Shown here: one piece after another, positions 1 through 9,519 of the stretch | How the letters are laid out: the number at the start of each line of letters is the position of its first letter | Numbering within the stretch: the stretch's first letter is position 1 | NCBI GenBank assembly: GCA_014284505.1 | Contig: JAAFYY010000001.1 | Coordinates: 5,505,845-5,569,844, forward strand | DNA from: Streptacidiphilus sp. 4-A2 | GTDB taxonomy: Bacteria > Actinomycetota > Actinomycetes > Streptomycetales > Streptomycetaceae | DNA: 64,000 nt | Direction: 5' to 3' | Notes under the pieces: model-generated | Told to the model about the DNA's origin: nothing | Database searches by the model: none | Seen by the model: only the letters and a program-made list of their open reading frames with translations | Program-made: the position numbers and the translations under genes

Positions 1-121
1 CGACGCGCGGGCCCGTCATCTGCGCTCGCGCGAGCAGCTGCCGATGTCGGCGACCCAGCTGTCCAAGGGCGAGCCGGTGATCCCGACCGAATACATCACC
101 CGTTCGGGTCACGCCGGCTGA
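1..121 (+). CDS. pncB: Nicotinate phosphoribosyltransferase, C-terminal end (partial)
   Basis: The last 39 codons of a gene that enters from the left and stops with TGA at 119-121. The tail contains LSKGEPVIPTEYI, which resembles the conserved end of actinobacterial nicotinate phosphoribosyltransferases (a 'RGEPAIPTEYI'-like end). That enzyme makes nicotinate mononucleotide from nicotinate and PRPP in NAD salvage. The next gene encodes nicotinamidase, the preceding step of the same pathway, which supports the call. No catalytic residues lie in this fragment. Confidence 0.6.
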   Translation, partial: DARARHLRSREQLPMSATQLSKGEPVIPTEYITRSGHAG

Positions 122-309
122 GCGCGGGGAGCGGACCGTGTCGGATGTCGCACGCGTTGCCCTTCCCCGCGTCCGGCCCGGTCCCTACGCTCTCCCCCAA
201 AGCACACGCACCGACCGGAGCACCCGCACCGAGGCCCCACCGGGGCCCGGGGCACCCCGCAGACCGCAGTCCCCGGCAAGCCCGCGCACCCCATAAGCGA
301 GGTCAACCC

Positions 310-905
310 ATGCACCGCGCACTGATCGTCGTCGACGTGCAGAACGACTTCTGCGAGGGCGGCAGCCTCGCGGTCGCCGGGGGGCGGAGGTCGCCGCGTC
401 CATCACCGACCTGGTCGCCGACGCGACGGCCGGATACGCGCATGTGGTGGCGACCCGCGATCACCATGTGGACCCGGGCGACCACTTCTCGGACACCCCG
501 GACTATGTCTCCAGCTGGCCGGTGCACTGTGTGGCCGGCACCGAGGGGGTCGGCTTCCACCCGAACTTCGCGCCCTCGGTGACCTCCGGCGCGATCGAGG
601 CGGTCTTCGACAAGGGCGCCCACTCGGCCGCATACAGCGGCTTCGAGGGCAGCAACGAGAACGGCCGGACTCTCGCCGAGTGGCTGCGCGAGCGGGAGGT
701 CACCGAGGTGGACGTGGTGGGCATCGCCACCGACCACTGTGTCCGGGCGACCGCGCTGGACGCGGCCCGCGAGGGCTTCACCACCAGGGTGCTGCTCGAC
801 CTGACCGCGGGCGTGGCCAAGGAGACCACCGAGTCCGCACTGGAGCAGTTGCAGGCGGCCGGGGTGCGGCTGACCGGCACCCCGGTGGTGCTTCCGGCCG
901 GATGA
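310..905 (+). CDS. pncA: Nicotinamidase (isochorismatase-like), one apparent frameshift
   Basis: Hydrolyses nicotinamide to nicotinate in cytoplasmic NAD salvage. The protein starts with LIVVDVQNDFCEGG, carrying the catalytic Asp. TRDHHVDPGDHF supplies metal-binding Asp/His residues, FDKGAHSA the catalytic Lys, and ATDHCVRATA the nucleophilic Cys. Together these are the Asp-Lys-Cys triad of PncA. The frame changes at the G run near 379-384, where six G stand where seven are needed, so a one-base deletion is likely. The restored length is about 198 residues, normal for the family. The ATG at 310 is chosen because the conserved N-terminus begins immediately after it. It follows pncB directly. 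Confidence 0.9.
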
Positions 906-984
906 ACGCGTGCGTGCCGGGCAGGCGCCCGGCACACACGCGGATTCAGCCCGGACCGGTCGGTCCTGCCGTCGGCGGGGACGG

Positions 985-1974
985 TCAGGCCGGGGTGCCG
1001 CCCGCGTAGTCGCTGTTGAAGGCGTTCTCGATGGTCGAGGCCACGCCCGAGTCGTTGAGGATGATGCCCAGCTCGCGGTTGCTGCCCAGCGAGTTGCTGG
1101 TCATGTTCATCGAGCCGGCCTCGACGTTCTGGGTGGACAGGCCGTAGTCGGCGACGATCGCCTTGGCGTGGATGTAGAAGCCGGTGGTGGAGGAGTAGCC
1201 GACGACGGTGGCACCGGCGTCCTCGACCTCCTGGACCTCGGAGGAGTAGTCGGACGGGTCCTCCAGCACGACGCGGACGGTGACACCGTTCTCGGCGGCG
1301 TTGGCGATCGCGTCGACCACGTCGGAGTCGCTGAACTCCTCCTCCTCGACGTCCAGCGTGGTGGTCGCGCCGTTGATCACCGACAGCAGCTGGTCCTCGG
1401 CGGTGGTGGGCGACCACAGCAGGTTGTCGCCGTCGCTGGGCGTGATCGAGCTGTGGGCGTAGTCGGCGGCGAAGACCTTCTCGATCGCGGCGACGTCGGT
1501 CTGGTCGTTGTCGAAGACCCCGTAGTCACGGCTGGTCGGGTAGTACTCGGAGGTCAGGTTGCCGGTCAGGACCAGCGACTTGTCGTCGTTGACCGTGATG
1601 GTCTTCTGGTGGGTGTAGACGAACGCGGGCGAGGAGTAGACCACGCCGACCCCCGCGGCCTTCAGTGCGGAGTAGGCCGCGGCGTTGGTCTTGGTCTCCT
1701 CGCGGTCCAGGATGACGCGGACCTTGACGCCGGCCTGCTCGCGGGCGATCAGGTCGTTGACCGCGGTGGTGTCCGACAGCTCGTACATGGTCATGTCGAG
1801 CGTGGAGGTGGCGGAGTTGATGAACGAATAGATCGTCGGCTGGCTGGTGCCCAGATTGAAGACGAAGGCGGAGTACGGGTCGGCGGACGCACTCGCCGGG
1901 ACCGTGGCAACGCTGAAAGCAGTGACGCACGTGGCGGCGGCGATTCCTGCACGGCGTATGGATGCGCGCAACAT
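985..1974 (-). CDS. Secreted phospholipase D-like protein (two HKD motifs)
   Basis: 329 residues. The N-terminus has two Arg pairs and a hydrophobic stretch ending ATVPASASA, a Sec signal peptide cleaved near residue 32. Two phospholipase D half-motifs follow: HQKTITVND at about residue 122 (one residue longer than canonical HxK(x)4D) and HAKAIVAD at about 269, the second followed by GSMNMTSNSLGSNRELGI. The enzyme should act outside the cell on phosphodiesters such as phospholipid head groups or nucleic acid; the substrate cannot be told. The start at 1974 is preceded by a GGGAG ribosome site; an upstream ATG at 2040 lacks one. The gene is intact and transcribed alone, divergently from the small membrane protein at 2498. 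Confidence 0.85.
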   Translation of the reverse strand: MLRASIRRAGIAAATCVTAFSVATVPASASADPYSAFVFNLGTSQPTIYSFINSATSTLDMTMYELSDTTAVNDLIAREQAGVKVRVILDREETKTNAAAYSALKAAGVGVVYSSPAFVYTHQKTITVNDDKSLVLTGNLTSEYYPTSRDYGVFDNDQTDVAAIEKVFAADYAHSSITPSDGDNLLWSPTTAEDQLLSVINGATTTLDVEEEEFSDSDVVDAIANAAENGVTVRVVLEDPSDYSSEVQEVEDAGATVVGYSSTTGFYIHAKAIVADYGLSTQNVEAGSMNMTSNSLGSNRELGIILNDSGVASTIENAFNSDYAGGTPA

Positions 1975-2497
1975 AGGTGTCTCCCTGGGTATTTGACGGT
2001 TAATCAGTCCGCGTGGACCGACGCGCATCCAGAGAACCACGCGCGTAGAACAGAAGGAATGCCCCTCCGGTTAACTTGTCATGACCACTTGTCTACGCGC
2101 GTCCAAAGAGATCGCCCCGCGCCTCATGAAGCGCATTCGCAGATGAACATCGCACATATGGCTGACGACATCTGATGGATCATCAGCCATCTCGGCGCGC
2201 CGGACCCCCCGGAGTCGCAGCCACCCGGGGGGCGGCGGAGGGGCCGACTCCGGGTACGGCCGGGCGGAGCGGCTACGCGCGTCCAGCAGCCGGGTCGCCA
2301 CCGTGGCGGGGCCGTCGGGGCGGTCCGGCCGACCGGAGGCTGCCGCTGGCATAGGACAAACGTCCGCCCGCCCAATGAGTCCGTGCGCCCCCGTGTGCCC
2401 CTCCTCCGCCGCCGGGCCGCTGGGGTCGCCGGTGCGGTCCACGGGTACATCGCAGATGAACCTCCAAGGCACCCCCGCTGCGAAGGACGGAACAACC
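1975..2497. other. Divergent intergenic region with a palindromic element
   Basis: No reading frame with actinobacterial third-position GC is visible here. It must hold the promoters for the secreted phospholipase D-like gene (leftward) and the small membrane protein (rightward). The only clear structure is the inverted repeat at 2158-2190. The AT-richer patch around 2005-2175 is unusual for this window. Confidence 0.5.
2158..2190. promoter_or_regulatory. Inverted repeat, possible operator
   Basis: The arms ATGGCTGA and TCAGCCAT are perfect, and an inner palindrome CTGATG-GAT-CATCAG sits at 2172-2186. It lies mid-way in the divergent intergenic region, and no T-run follows, so an operator is more likely than a terminator. 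The binding protein is unknown. Confidence 0.35.
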
Positions 2498-2791
2498 ATG
2501 CCCCGCCTGACCCCAGCTCAGATCTGCTACGGCACAGTCGCCGTGGTCATCGCCACCGTGGCGCTGCTAGCCGCCTCGGGCACCCACAGCCTGGTCGTCA
2601 CCGTACTGATGGCGATACTCGGCATCACCCTGGGCACCATCGCCGCCGCGCTGGCGATAACCGCCCCCGCCCGACGCGGGAGCGGGAGCCGGCGCACCCT
2701 CACGGTCGCCCGCAACCGACCCGTGCACGCCCGGCACGCGGCAGCCCCCGCCGTGGAGTCCATCCCGGAACGCGAGAGCAGCCGACGATAG
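2498..2791 (+). CDS. Small two-helix membrane protein, unknown function
   Basis: 97 residues. Two hydrophobic segments, at about residues 9-29 and 33-57, are separated by a short polar turn. A basic, disordered C-terminus follows (RRGSGSRRTLTVARNR). The ATG at 2498 has a purine-rich AAGGACGGAAC upstream. Third-position GC is high throughout, so it is a real gene. I do not recognise the family. It converges on the RDD gene and shares a terminator with it. Confidence 0.7.
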   Translation: MPRLTPAQICYGTVAVVIATVALLAASGTHSLVVTVLMAILGITLGTIAAALAITAPARRGSGSRRTLTVARNRPVHARHAAAPAVESIPERESSRR

Positions 2792-2856
2792 CGCCGACGC
2801 CCCCGCCGGATCCTGCAACCCCCGTGGCCCAGCGAAGACGTCGTCCGGAAGAGCCC

Positions 2857-2889
2857 GAGGCCGGTGCCGAGAACCACGGCACCGGCCTC
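2857..2889. terminator. Rho-independent terminator between convergent genes
   Basis: A perfect 13-bp stem (GAGGCCGGTGCCG and its complement) with a 7-nt loop is followed on the plus strand by CACCTGTTTTG. It serves the small membrane protein gene and possibly the converging RDD gene. Confidence 0.8.
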
Positions 2890-2909
2890 GCACCTGTTTT
2901 GATGTTCCG

Positions 2910-3596
2910 TCAATTTGTCCTGACCACCACCGTCTTGGCAGCCTTGTCGTGGAGGCACTGGCGGTAGGGGCGGTCCCAGACACACCACAGCACATTCAGC
3001 AGCGAGAACAGCGCCGGGATGATCAGGAAGCTGAACAGGCTCGGCAGCCAGTACACGGCGGACCTGATCCAGCCGGTGCGGCCGGTCGGCGCCGAGCCGT
3101 CCGCCAGCACCGCGACCCGGATCCGCATCACCTTCTTGCCCACGGTCTGCCCACCCGCCAGCGTCAGCATCAGGCCCTCGTAGAAGAACCCGAGCAGCGC
3201 CAGAAACAGGTCGATCAGCAGCGTGCGGCCGGTACGGCCGTGGCCGGAGCCCGCATAGAGGACCACCGACAGCGGGATCGCGACGATCGCCAGCAGCACC
3301 CCGTCGATGATGCGGGCCAGCAGCCGGTGGCCCAGCCCGCCCAACGGCGGCATCGCCGAGACCGGAGGGGCGCCATAGGGCGTGGGCCCGTAGGGACTGG
3401 TGCCGTAGGGGTTGGTGCCGCTGCGACTGGGATCGTAGAGCGGCCCCCGGCCCCGGCCTGCGGCGTGCCATTGGTCGGCGGATGGGCGTGCGGTGGAGGC
3501 GTCCCGTAGGGGGGGTGTCCCATAGGGCGAACCGCCCGCCGTCGGCTTCTCGAACGAGGGCGGGCTCGGCTCGTCGGGCGGCTCAGGTGTCGTCAT
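2910..3596 (-). CDS. RDD family membrane protein
   Basis: 228 residues, intact. The first 85 are a Pro/Gly/Tyr-rich cytoplasmic tail with repeated PYG units (NPYGTSPYGPTPYGAPP). The RDD domain follows, with the signature Arg and Asp in RLLARIIDGVLL, a second helix with LALLGFFYEGLMLTLAGG, the family motif GQTVGKKVMRIRV, and a final helix ending in CVWDRPYRQCLHDKAAKTVV. RDD proteins are membrane proteins of mostly unknown transport role. The next gene downstream encodes a second RDD protein, so the two probably form an operon. Confidence 0.85.
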   Translation of the reverse strand: MTTPEPPDEPSPPSFEKPTAGGSPYGTPPLRDASTARPSADQWHAAGRGRGPLYDPSRSGTNPYGTSPYGPTPYGAPPVSAMPPLGGLGHRLLARIIDGVLLAIVAIPLSVVLYAGSGHGRTGRTLLIDLFLALLGFFYEGLMLTLAGGQTVGKKVMRIRVAVLADGSAPTGRTGWIRSAVYWLPSLFSFLIIPALFSLLNVLWCVWDRPYRQCLHDKAAKTVVVRTN

Positions 3597-3666
3597 ACAT
3601 CGAGTAGATCACCTGATAAGCGGTCAAAGTAGTACCGTACGCGCCATGCTGCTCCGCTCGGGTGAG

Positions 3667-5315
3667 TCAGCCCTTCCTGGGCCCGGCCGAGGCCCCGGAG
3701 GTGACAAAGGTCCCGGCCGCCTTGTCATGCCAGCACTGCCGCCAGGGGCGGTCCACCATGCACCACATGACGTCCAGGACGCCCACCGCGAGCAGCAGCA
3801 GCACCTGATAGGACAGCCAGCGCGTCAGCGCCCGGCCGAGGCCGGGACGGCGCCGCGAGCGCAGATCCAGCACCCGCAGCCCGAACAGCGCCTTGCCCAG
3901 GGTCCGGCCCCACACGGCCGTCGGCAGCGCCTCGTAGACCAGGCCGACCACCAGCACCGCCAGCGCCAGCAGACCGACGCCGCGCAGCACCGTCGCGTCG
4001 ACCAGCCACACCGTACTGTCCCCGTCCAGACTGCGGGCGACGTCGATCTTCTGCTGGAGATGCGAGCTCACCGAGTGGACCAGCGGAAGCGCCACCGGGG
4101 TCACCGCACCGACCACCACGGCCACATCGACCAGCCGCGCCCCGAGGCGCCGCCCCAGCAGCGCCGGACGGGGCCCGCCCTGCCGCGCGCCGACCGCGCG
4201 GACCCGCCGAGGAGCCGGAGCGGCAGCCGCGTCCGGGGCAGCCTCCGGGGCGGCCTCCGGAGCGGCAGGGGCAGCGGGCGCGGGCACCGTGGCGGCGCGG
4301 GCGACCGGGGCGGCAGGGGCCGGAGCGGCGGAAGCGGCTGGGACTGGTGCGGGAACGGCGGGGGCGGGGGCGGGAACGGGTGCGGCCGGGGCGGTGAAGG
4401 CGGCCATGGCCGGGCTCAGCGGCGCCGACCGGTCGGCGGGGACGCCGGGTGGGGGCACCGGGCGGTCCGGCACCGCACGCAGCCGTGGCCGGGACCACTC
4501 GGCCGGCGAGGGCGCGACCGGCGCCTGGGCGGGCTGGGGCTCCTCGGCCCGGCCCCCGGGGATCACGGTCGGCGCAGTACGCACCGGCGCAGCGGGCGGC
4601 GCGGGTTCAAAGGCAACGGGCTCAAAGGCGGCGGACTCGAAGGCGGCGGACGGGTGGGAGGCCGACTCGAAGACCCCGGATTCAAACACGGACGCGGACT
4701 GGAACTGCTGGCCGTAGTCGGCCGCCGGCCCGGCCCCAGCCCCGGCCCCGGCCCCAGCCCCAGCCCCGGGCAGGGGTTCGGTGGCCGGGTGGGTGGGCGG
4801 CGGGGTGGGGGCGTCCGCGTCCGGGGCGCCCCAGGAGACCCGGCGGGGCACCCGGCCGGTCTCCATCAGGCCGTGCTGCTGCGCGGCATCCGCGTTCCAG
4901 CCGCGCGGAGCGAGAGTCGGCCCGGTGGACTGCGGCACCGGCAGGCCCGTGGTCTCGTCCAGGTAGATCGGCCCGGACTCCTCCAGCGCGGAGGGCGCGT
5001 AGGACCCGGACAGCGCGGAGGCGCCGGACAGTGCGGAGGCCCCGGGCAGCGGCGAGGGGCCCGGCGGCAGCGGAGGCTCGTCCGTTCGGGGAAGGGCGCG
5101 GGCGGGGGCACAAAGCTCATGGGGGACGCGCCCGCGTGCGCCGCCGCGCGCGGCGGCGGCAGCGCCTCCCCGTCGGACGGCGCGGGTCGGCTCGTGCCGG
5201 GCAGCCAGCGGTCTCCGTCCCAGTAGCGGACATAGCCGGGGATCGAGGGGTCCGGGTAGTAGCCGGCCGTAGGGCGGCCTTCGGCCTCGGGCCCGGCAGA
5301 GGGTGGAACCGACAT
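3667..5315 (-). CDS. RDD family protein with N-terminal DUF2510 and long Ala/Pro linker; one apparent frameshift
   Basis: About 549 residues. It opens MSVPPSAGPEAEGRP, followed by a DUF2510 domain (GYYPDPSIPGYVRYWDGDRW). A disordered Pro/Ala linker of some 250 residues follows, then a C-terminal RDD domain with GARLVDVAVVVGAV, GRTLGKALFGLRVLDL and CMVDRPWRQCWHDKAAGTFV. The frame changes near 5085 (FPERT to EPPLPPG); one base appears missing. The Pro/Ala linker keeps high third-position GC, so it is genuine. The start at 5315 directly precedes the DUF2510. It is the upstream RDD gene here, 70 bp from the next, and is convergent with nothing. Confidence 0.8.
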
Positions 5316-5710
5316 GGGGATGGACCTGCTTCGTCTGCGTTGCCGGACGGCGCTTTCTGGGCCACCAGGATGCACCGTGTCATCAAGCCGTGACAAAGAG
5401 TAGTACCAGCGTGGTCCAGTACGGGCCGGTTGCCGGACAACGCGCCCGGATCGGGCATCGACGCGGTACCGTCCGGCCGATTCCCCGGCCCCGCCCCCGG
5501 CACTGCCGGCACCCGGCCGGAGCCGCCCCGAGGCCAGTTCCGAGGCCAGCTCCGCGACCTGTTCCCCGACCTGCCCGGGGCCCCGTTTCCGGGGTTCCGC
5601 GAAATCTCTTCCGGAACCGCTGTAAGAGTCGGCGGCGGATCCGCTCTTCAACCAGTAGCGGGGCCCGGCTGGGGGTCTCCGGAGCTGGCGCAGGAAGCGG
5701 AGGAAGGGGC
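5316..5710. other. Divergent intergenic region
   Basis: It lies between the DUF2510-RDD gene (leftward) and ssgG (rightward) and contains no convincing ORF. I see no clear -10/-35 pair. GGTGGTCCAG-like half sites occur but are not palindromic. Confidence 0.4.
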
Positions 5711-6160
5711 ATGGCGATGGACAGCGAAGAGACCACGCTGGGCGCGGGCGAGCGCGAGGTGCGACAGGAACTGACGGTGAGTCTGGTGCTCGGACCGGAG
5801 CGGAGCGTGCCGGTGCCCGCCCTGCTGAGCTACCGGACAATCGACCCCTACGCGGTGCACATCACCTTCCACCTGGGCCAGGACACCCCGGTGACCTGGG
5901 TGTTCGCCCGGGATCTGCTGATCGAGGGGGTGTTCCGGCCATGCGGGCACGGCGATGTCCGGGTCTGGCCGACCCGGGTCGACGGGCGCGGCGTGATGTG
6001 CCTGGCGCTCAGCTCCCCGGCCGGAGACGCGCTGATCGAGGCCCCGGCGGGGGTCGTCGCGAACTGGCTGGAGCGCTGCCTACGACTGGTCCCGGCCGGC
6101 CGTGAGGAGGAGGGCCTGGACCTGGACGGGGCCCTGGCCGCTCTCCTGGCTGGGCACTGA
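5711..6160 (+). CDS. ssgG: SsgA-like sporulation/cell-division regulator
   Basis: 149 residues, intact. It shows the SALP fold from end to end: LVLGPERSVPVPALLSY, DPYAVHITFHLG, VTWVFARDLL, and the C-terminal LIEAPAGVVANWLERCLRLVP. SsgA-like proteins occur only in sporulating actinomycetes and steer septum placement and peptidoglycan remodelling during sporulation. The symbol ssgG rests on position: in S. coelicolor the SALP in this neighbourhood (near hppD, murA and hup) is SsgG. The GGAAGGGG ribosome site is better spaced for the ATG at 5717 than at 5711. The last 81 bp overlap the converging glycosyltransferase gene. Confidence 0.85.
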   Translation: MAMDSEETTLGAGEREVRQELTVSLVLGPERSVPVPALLSYRTIDPYAVHITFHLGQDTPVTWVFARDLLIEGVFRPCGHGDVRVWPTRVDGRGVMCLALSSPAGDALIEAPAGVVANWLERCLRLVPAGREEEGLDLDGALAALLAGH

Positions 6161-7505
6161 GGCGGTATGCGTGGTCGCGGGCCGCCTTCGGCGTCTGCGC
6201 CGGTGCCGGCGCAGACGTTCCCCGGCCAGCAGCAGGAAGGCGAGGCCGAGCAGTGGATAGACGGCCGCGACGGGTTGCAGCGGGTAGGGGATGCGCAGGT
6301 TGCTGAGGCCCTTGTGCGGTACCAGCCACATGGCGAAGGAGCAGAAACCGAGGGTCGCGACGACGGCGGTGGCACGCCAGCGGCGGCGCGGCCGGCCGCG
6401 CCCGGAGGCCGGTACCCAGGCGCGGGCGCGCTCCTGCGCGGCCTCGGCGGCGAGCAGTACGAGCAGCGGGACGCACCAGACCCAGTGGTGGGTCCAGCTG
6501 ATCGGCGAGATCAGCAGCGCGGTGATCGCGCAGCAGAGCACCGACCAGCCGACGGCCCGGGGGAAGTCCCCCGCCTCGCGGTGCATCGCCACGGCCACGG
6601 CCAGGCCGAACACCGCCACGACCGCGCTCAGCGCAGCGGTGCTGACCCGCTGTGCGGGTGGTGGTGTGCAGCACTCGGTCGAGCACGCCGCGCAGCGACT
6701 GGTTGTCGACGATGTACTCCTTGCCGACGCGGCGGGTGTCGTAGAGGTCGCTGGTCCAGAACTGGATCGAGGCGTGCGGCAGCACCATCGCGCCGATCGC
6801 GCCAGTATGGTCGCCAGGCAGCTGAGGCCGGCCGTGACGGCGGCCCGCCCCCGGCCGCTGAGCAGCAGGTAGACGGCGAACAGCCCCGGCGTGATCTTGA
6901 TGGCGGCGGCGAGGCCGATGGCGACGCCCTTGCTGCGGCGGCTGTCCGGGCGGGTGAGGTCGTAGAGCACCAGGGCCCGATCAGCAGGTTGATCTGCCGT
7001 AGCGCAGCGTGGTGAAGACGGGTTCCAGCCAGACCCGAGCCCCACGGTCAGGAACACCAGTGCGGGTCTCATGGCGGGCCTGGGCCAGCCCGCGAGCAGT
7101 GCCGAGAGTAGCCGAAGACGCCGAGCAGCACCAGGTTCGCGCAGGTGACAGCGGTCGCAGCAGGGACGGGCAGCCAGGCGGTCGGCGTGAACAGCATCGC
7201 CGCGAACGGCGGGTAGGTGGCGGGCAGGCTGTAGGAGGTGACCCGCAGGTCGTAGAGGTCGTGGCCGTGGGCGACCGCCGCGCCCTCGGCCCGGTAGACC
7301 ACCATGTCGATCATCGACACCTGGGCCAGGTGACGGACCACGGCGTACAGCAACAGCGAGCCCAGTCCGGCCCAGAACGCGATCAGGGTCTGCCGCCGGG
7401 GGGCTTCGCGCAGTGCGCGGAGCGCCGCCCGCAGCGGCGCCGGGGGAAGGACGCCATGGGCGCGGGGGCACCGTCGTCCTTCGCGTCCACGCCGAGGCTC
7501 GTCAC
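6080..7505 (-). CDS. GT87-family (DUF2029) membrane glycosyltransferase, several frameshifts
   Basis: A polytopic membrane protein of roughly 475 residues. Recognisable pieces in order: a first helix LIAFWAGLGSLLLYAVV; MIDMVVYRAEGAAVAHGHDLYD and YPPFAAMLFTPTAWLP (the lumenal D-x-x-Y region of GT87 enzymes); IGLAAAIKITPGLFAVYLL; and ISPISWTHHWVWCVPLLVL. Such enzymes transfer mannose or related sugars from a polyprenyl phosphate donor on the outer face. The frame changes at least four times (near 7460, 7080, 6795 and 6660). Start: GTG at 7505 behind GGGAGG. The stop at 6080 lies inside the end of ssgG and is less certain. Confidence 0.7.
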
Positions 7506-7596
7506 ACAACCCTCCCTAAGTGTGTACCCAGGGTGACCATAGCGGATCGCCGCTGTGCGTCGACCGGTCGCTACAGCCAATCACATGCCACCGACA

Positions 7597-7645
7597 ATGG
7601 TCCGCGGACCCTGCGACCTGCTGCGATCGAGGGCCCGCGGACCAT
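7597..7645 (-). terminator. Stem-loop downstream of the chitinase gene
   Basis: The arms at 7597-7612 and 7630-7645 pair over 16 bp with one mismatch (ATGGTCCGCGGACCCT against AGGGCCCGCGGACCAT). It lies 70-120 bp past the chitinase stop and upstream of the glycosyltransferase start. Confidence 0.6.
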
Positions 7646-7670
7646 GGGGGTGCGGCCGGTCCGGCGGCGG

Positions 7671-7733
7671 CCGGGTCAGCCGGTGTAGCGGCCGGGTCAG
7701 CCGGCGTAGGCGCCGGGTCAGCCGGTGTAGGCG
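7671..7733. repeat. 21-bp tandem repeat, three copies, covering the chitinase stop codon
   Basis: Units at 7671-7691, 7692-7712 and 7713-7733 are nearly identical and begin CCGGGTCAGCCGG. Read on the minus strand each encodes an (A/R)-Y-(T/A)-G-stop-like end. The true chitinase stop at 7718-7720 lies in the third unit, so the gene's last codons have been copied twice downstream. Confidence 0.85.
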
Positions 7734-9254
7734 CCGAGGACCTTGGCGAAGTCGTACTGCGACTGGACGATGCTGCTGCAGCTCGGCGACGCGTAGCTCT
7801 GGGCGCCGCCGGAGCACTCCTGGTCCCGTGCGGCGGACCACATGGACAGCCAGGCGAGGTGCTTGGTGGCGGCGAAGTCGGCCAGCTGGGTGGCGTTGGC
7901 GACGGTAAGACCTCGTCGCTGGTGTCATTGACCCCGATCATGGGGGTGACCGCGACATGCGCCCAGGCCTGCGCGTCGGTCCAGCCGAAGATGCTCTTGA
8001 GCTGGCCTCGGTGGCGGTGGCGGCGTCGATGGCGTAGGTGCCCATCTGGCCGCTGGGGCTGGGGCGGCGGAGTCGCCGTAGTCCATGGCCATGATGTTGA
8101 CCGCGGAGATGGTCACGCCGTTGGCCTTGGCGTCCTGGAGCAGGTCGGTGCCGGACTGGACCAGGCCGGAGGGCAGCACCGGGAGCGTGAAGGAGACGTC
8201 CAGGGTCTTGCCCTGGGCCTTGGCGGTGGCCTGGAGCTGGGCGATGGCCTGGTCCCGGCGGGTGATCCCGGCGGTGTCGGAGGCGGCGGCTCCCTCGACG
8301 TCGAAGTCGATCTCCGTCAGCTGGTAGGCGGAGATGACCTGCTGGTAGGCGGCCGCCAGGGAGCCGGCGGAGGTGCAGGCCTCGGCCAGCTCGGTACCGT
8401 TCGCGCCGCCGAAGGACACCCGGACGTCGCCCCTGGGCGCGCAGTTCGGCGATCCCGCCCGGGTCGGGTGTGGCGGCCAGGGTGCTGACGCCGCCCCACT
8501 CGGGGGTGCAGCCGCTGCCGGCGGTGATGAAGGCCAGGTTGTAGTTCTTGGCCCCGCCCGCCTTGGCGGCGGCGACGGTGTCGTAGCTGGGCCACAGCGA
8601 GGTGTCGACATAGGGCGAGAACGCCGCGTCGGCGGTGCTCCCGCTGCCGGTCCCGGTGCCGGTGGTCGGGGACGCGGGGGCGCTCGGTGTGCCCCCGGTG
8701 GTGGCGCTGGGGCTGGGGCTCGCGCCGGTGGTGGCGCTGGGCTGGGCGTGGGAGCGGCCGTGGCCGTGGCGGGGAGGAAGGCCGGCCGCTGGTGGTCGGC
8801 CACACCCCGGTCGAGCAGTCGGCGCCGTTGATGGTGCAGCTGGTGGGCGCGCCGGAGCCGCTGACCACGAAGCCGACGACCGCGCTCTGACCGCTGGTCA
8901 GGGTGGCGTCCCAGCCGGCCGGGGTGACCGTGATCCGCTGGCCGGCGGCCTGGTAGGTGGCGTTCCACAGCGAGGTGACGGTGTCGCCTGCGGGCAGGTC
9001 GAAGGTCAGCGACCAGGTGTGGAGGGTGGAGCTGCTGCTGTTGGATATCTCGTACTGCCCGCTGTAGCCGCTCCCCCAGTCGCTGGTGCTGGAGTAGACC
9101 GCGCCACGGTGGCGGCGCTGGCGCCGGCCGCGAGCGCCACCACCGTGCCGCCGGCCAGGACCGCGGCCACGGCGGAGGCTCCGGCGACGGTTCCGCGGCG
9201 GGAGCGCCTGCGGCGGCCGGTTCCGGTGTTGCGGCTGTGCTTTGACGACGTCAT
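7718..9254 (-). CDS. Secreted GH18 chitinase with N-terminal cellulose/chitin-binding module; frameshifts
   Basis: About 512 residues. A basic signal peptide (GRRRRSRRGTVAGASAVAAV) is followed by a family-2-type carbohydrate-binding module with GQSAVVGFVVSGSGAP, then a Pro/Thr/Ser linker. The GH18-like barrel begins at AFSPYVDTSLWP and holds the catalytic signature LTEIDFDVEG (DxxDxDxE type), then VNIMAMDYGDS. It would hydrolyse chitin outside the cell. Frameshifts occur near 9100, 8750, 8430, 8060, 7995 and 7910. The start at 9254 follows GGAGGTACCC, a strong ribosome site. The C-terminus reads FAKVLGAYTG-stop. Confidence 0.85.
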
Positions 9255-9519
9255 ACGGGTACCTCCGTGGACCGCACTACAGGAAGCAGAGATGGGACCG
9301 GGCGGCGGGGCCGCCGACGGGAAGGCGGGCGGGCGCACGGTTCCGGCCCTGGTCGGGGCGTCCGCGCAGCCCGTCCGGTCCAGCTCCGGCCAGGCCCGGT
9401 CGCGGCCGACGCTACCGGCCGGGCGTGGGCCCCGGCCCGCACAGACAGGGGTGTGGCTCCCTTAGACCGGCTTAAGGAAGCCCTGGCGGCGGGGCCGGGG
9501 GCGGTACGGCGGGCGCAGC

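Noticed and set aside
9255..9519. DasR site before the chitinase
   Set aside because: CTTAGACCGGCTTAAG and GGTCCAGCTCC resemble only half of a dre and are not palindromic with TGGTC/GACCA arms.
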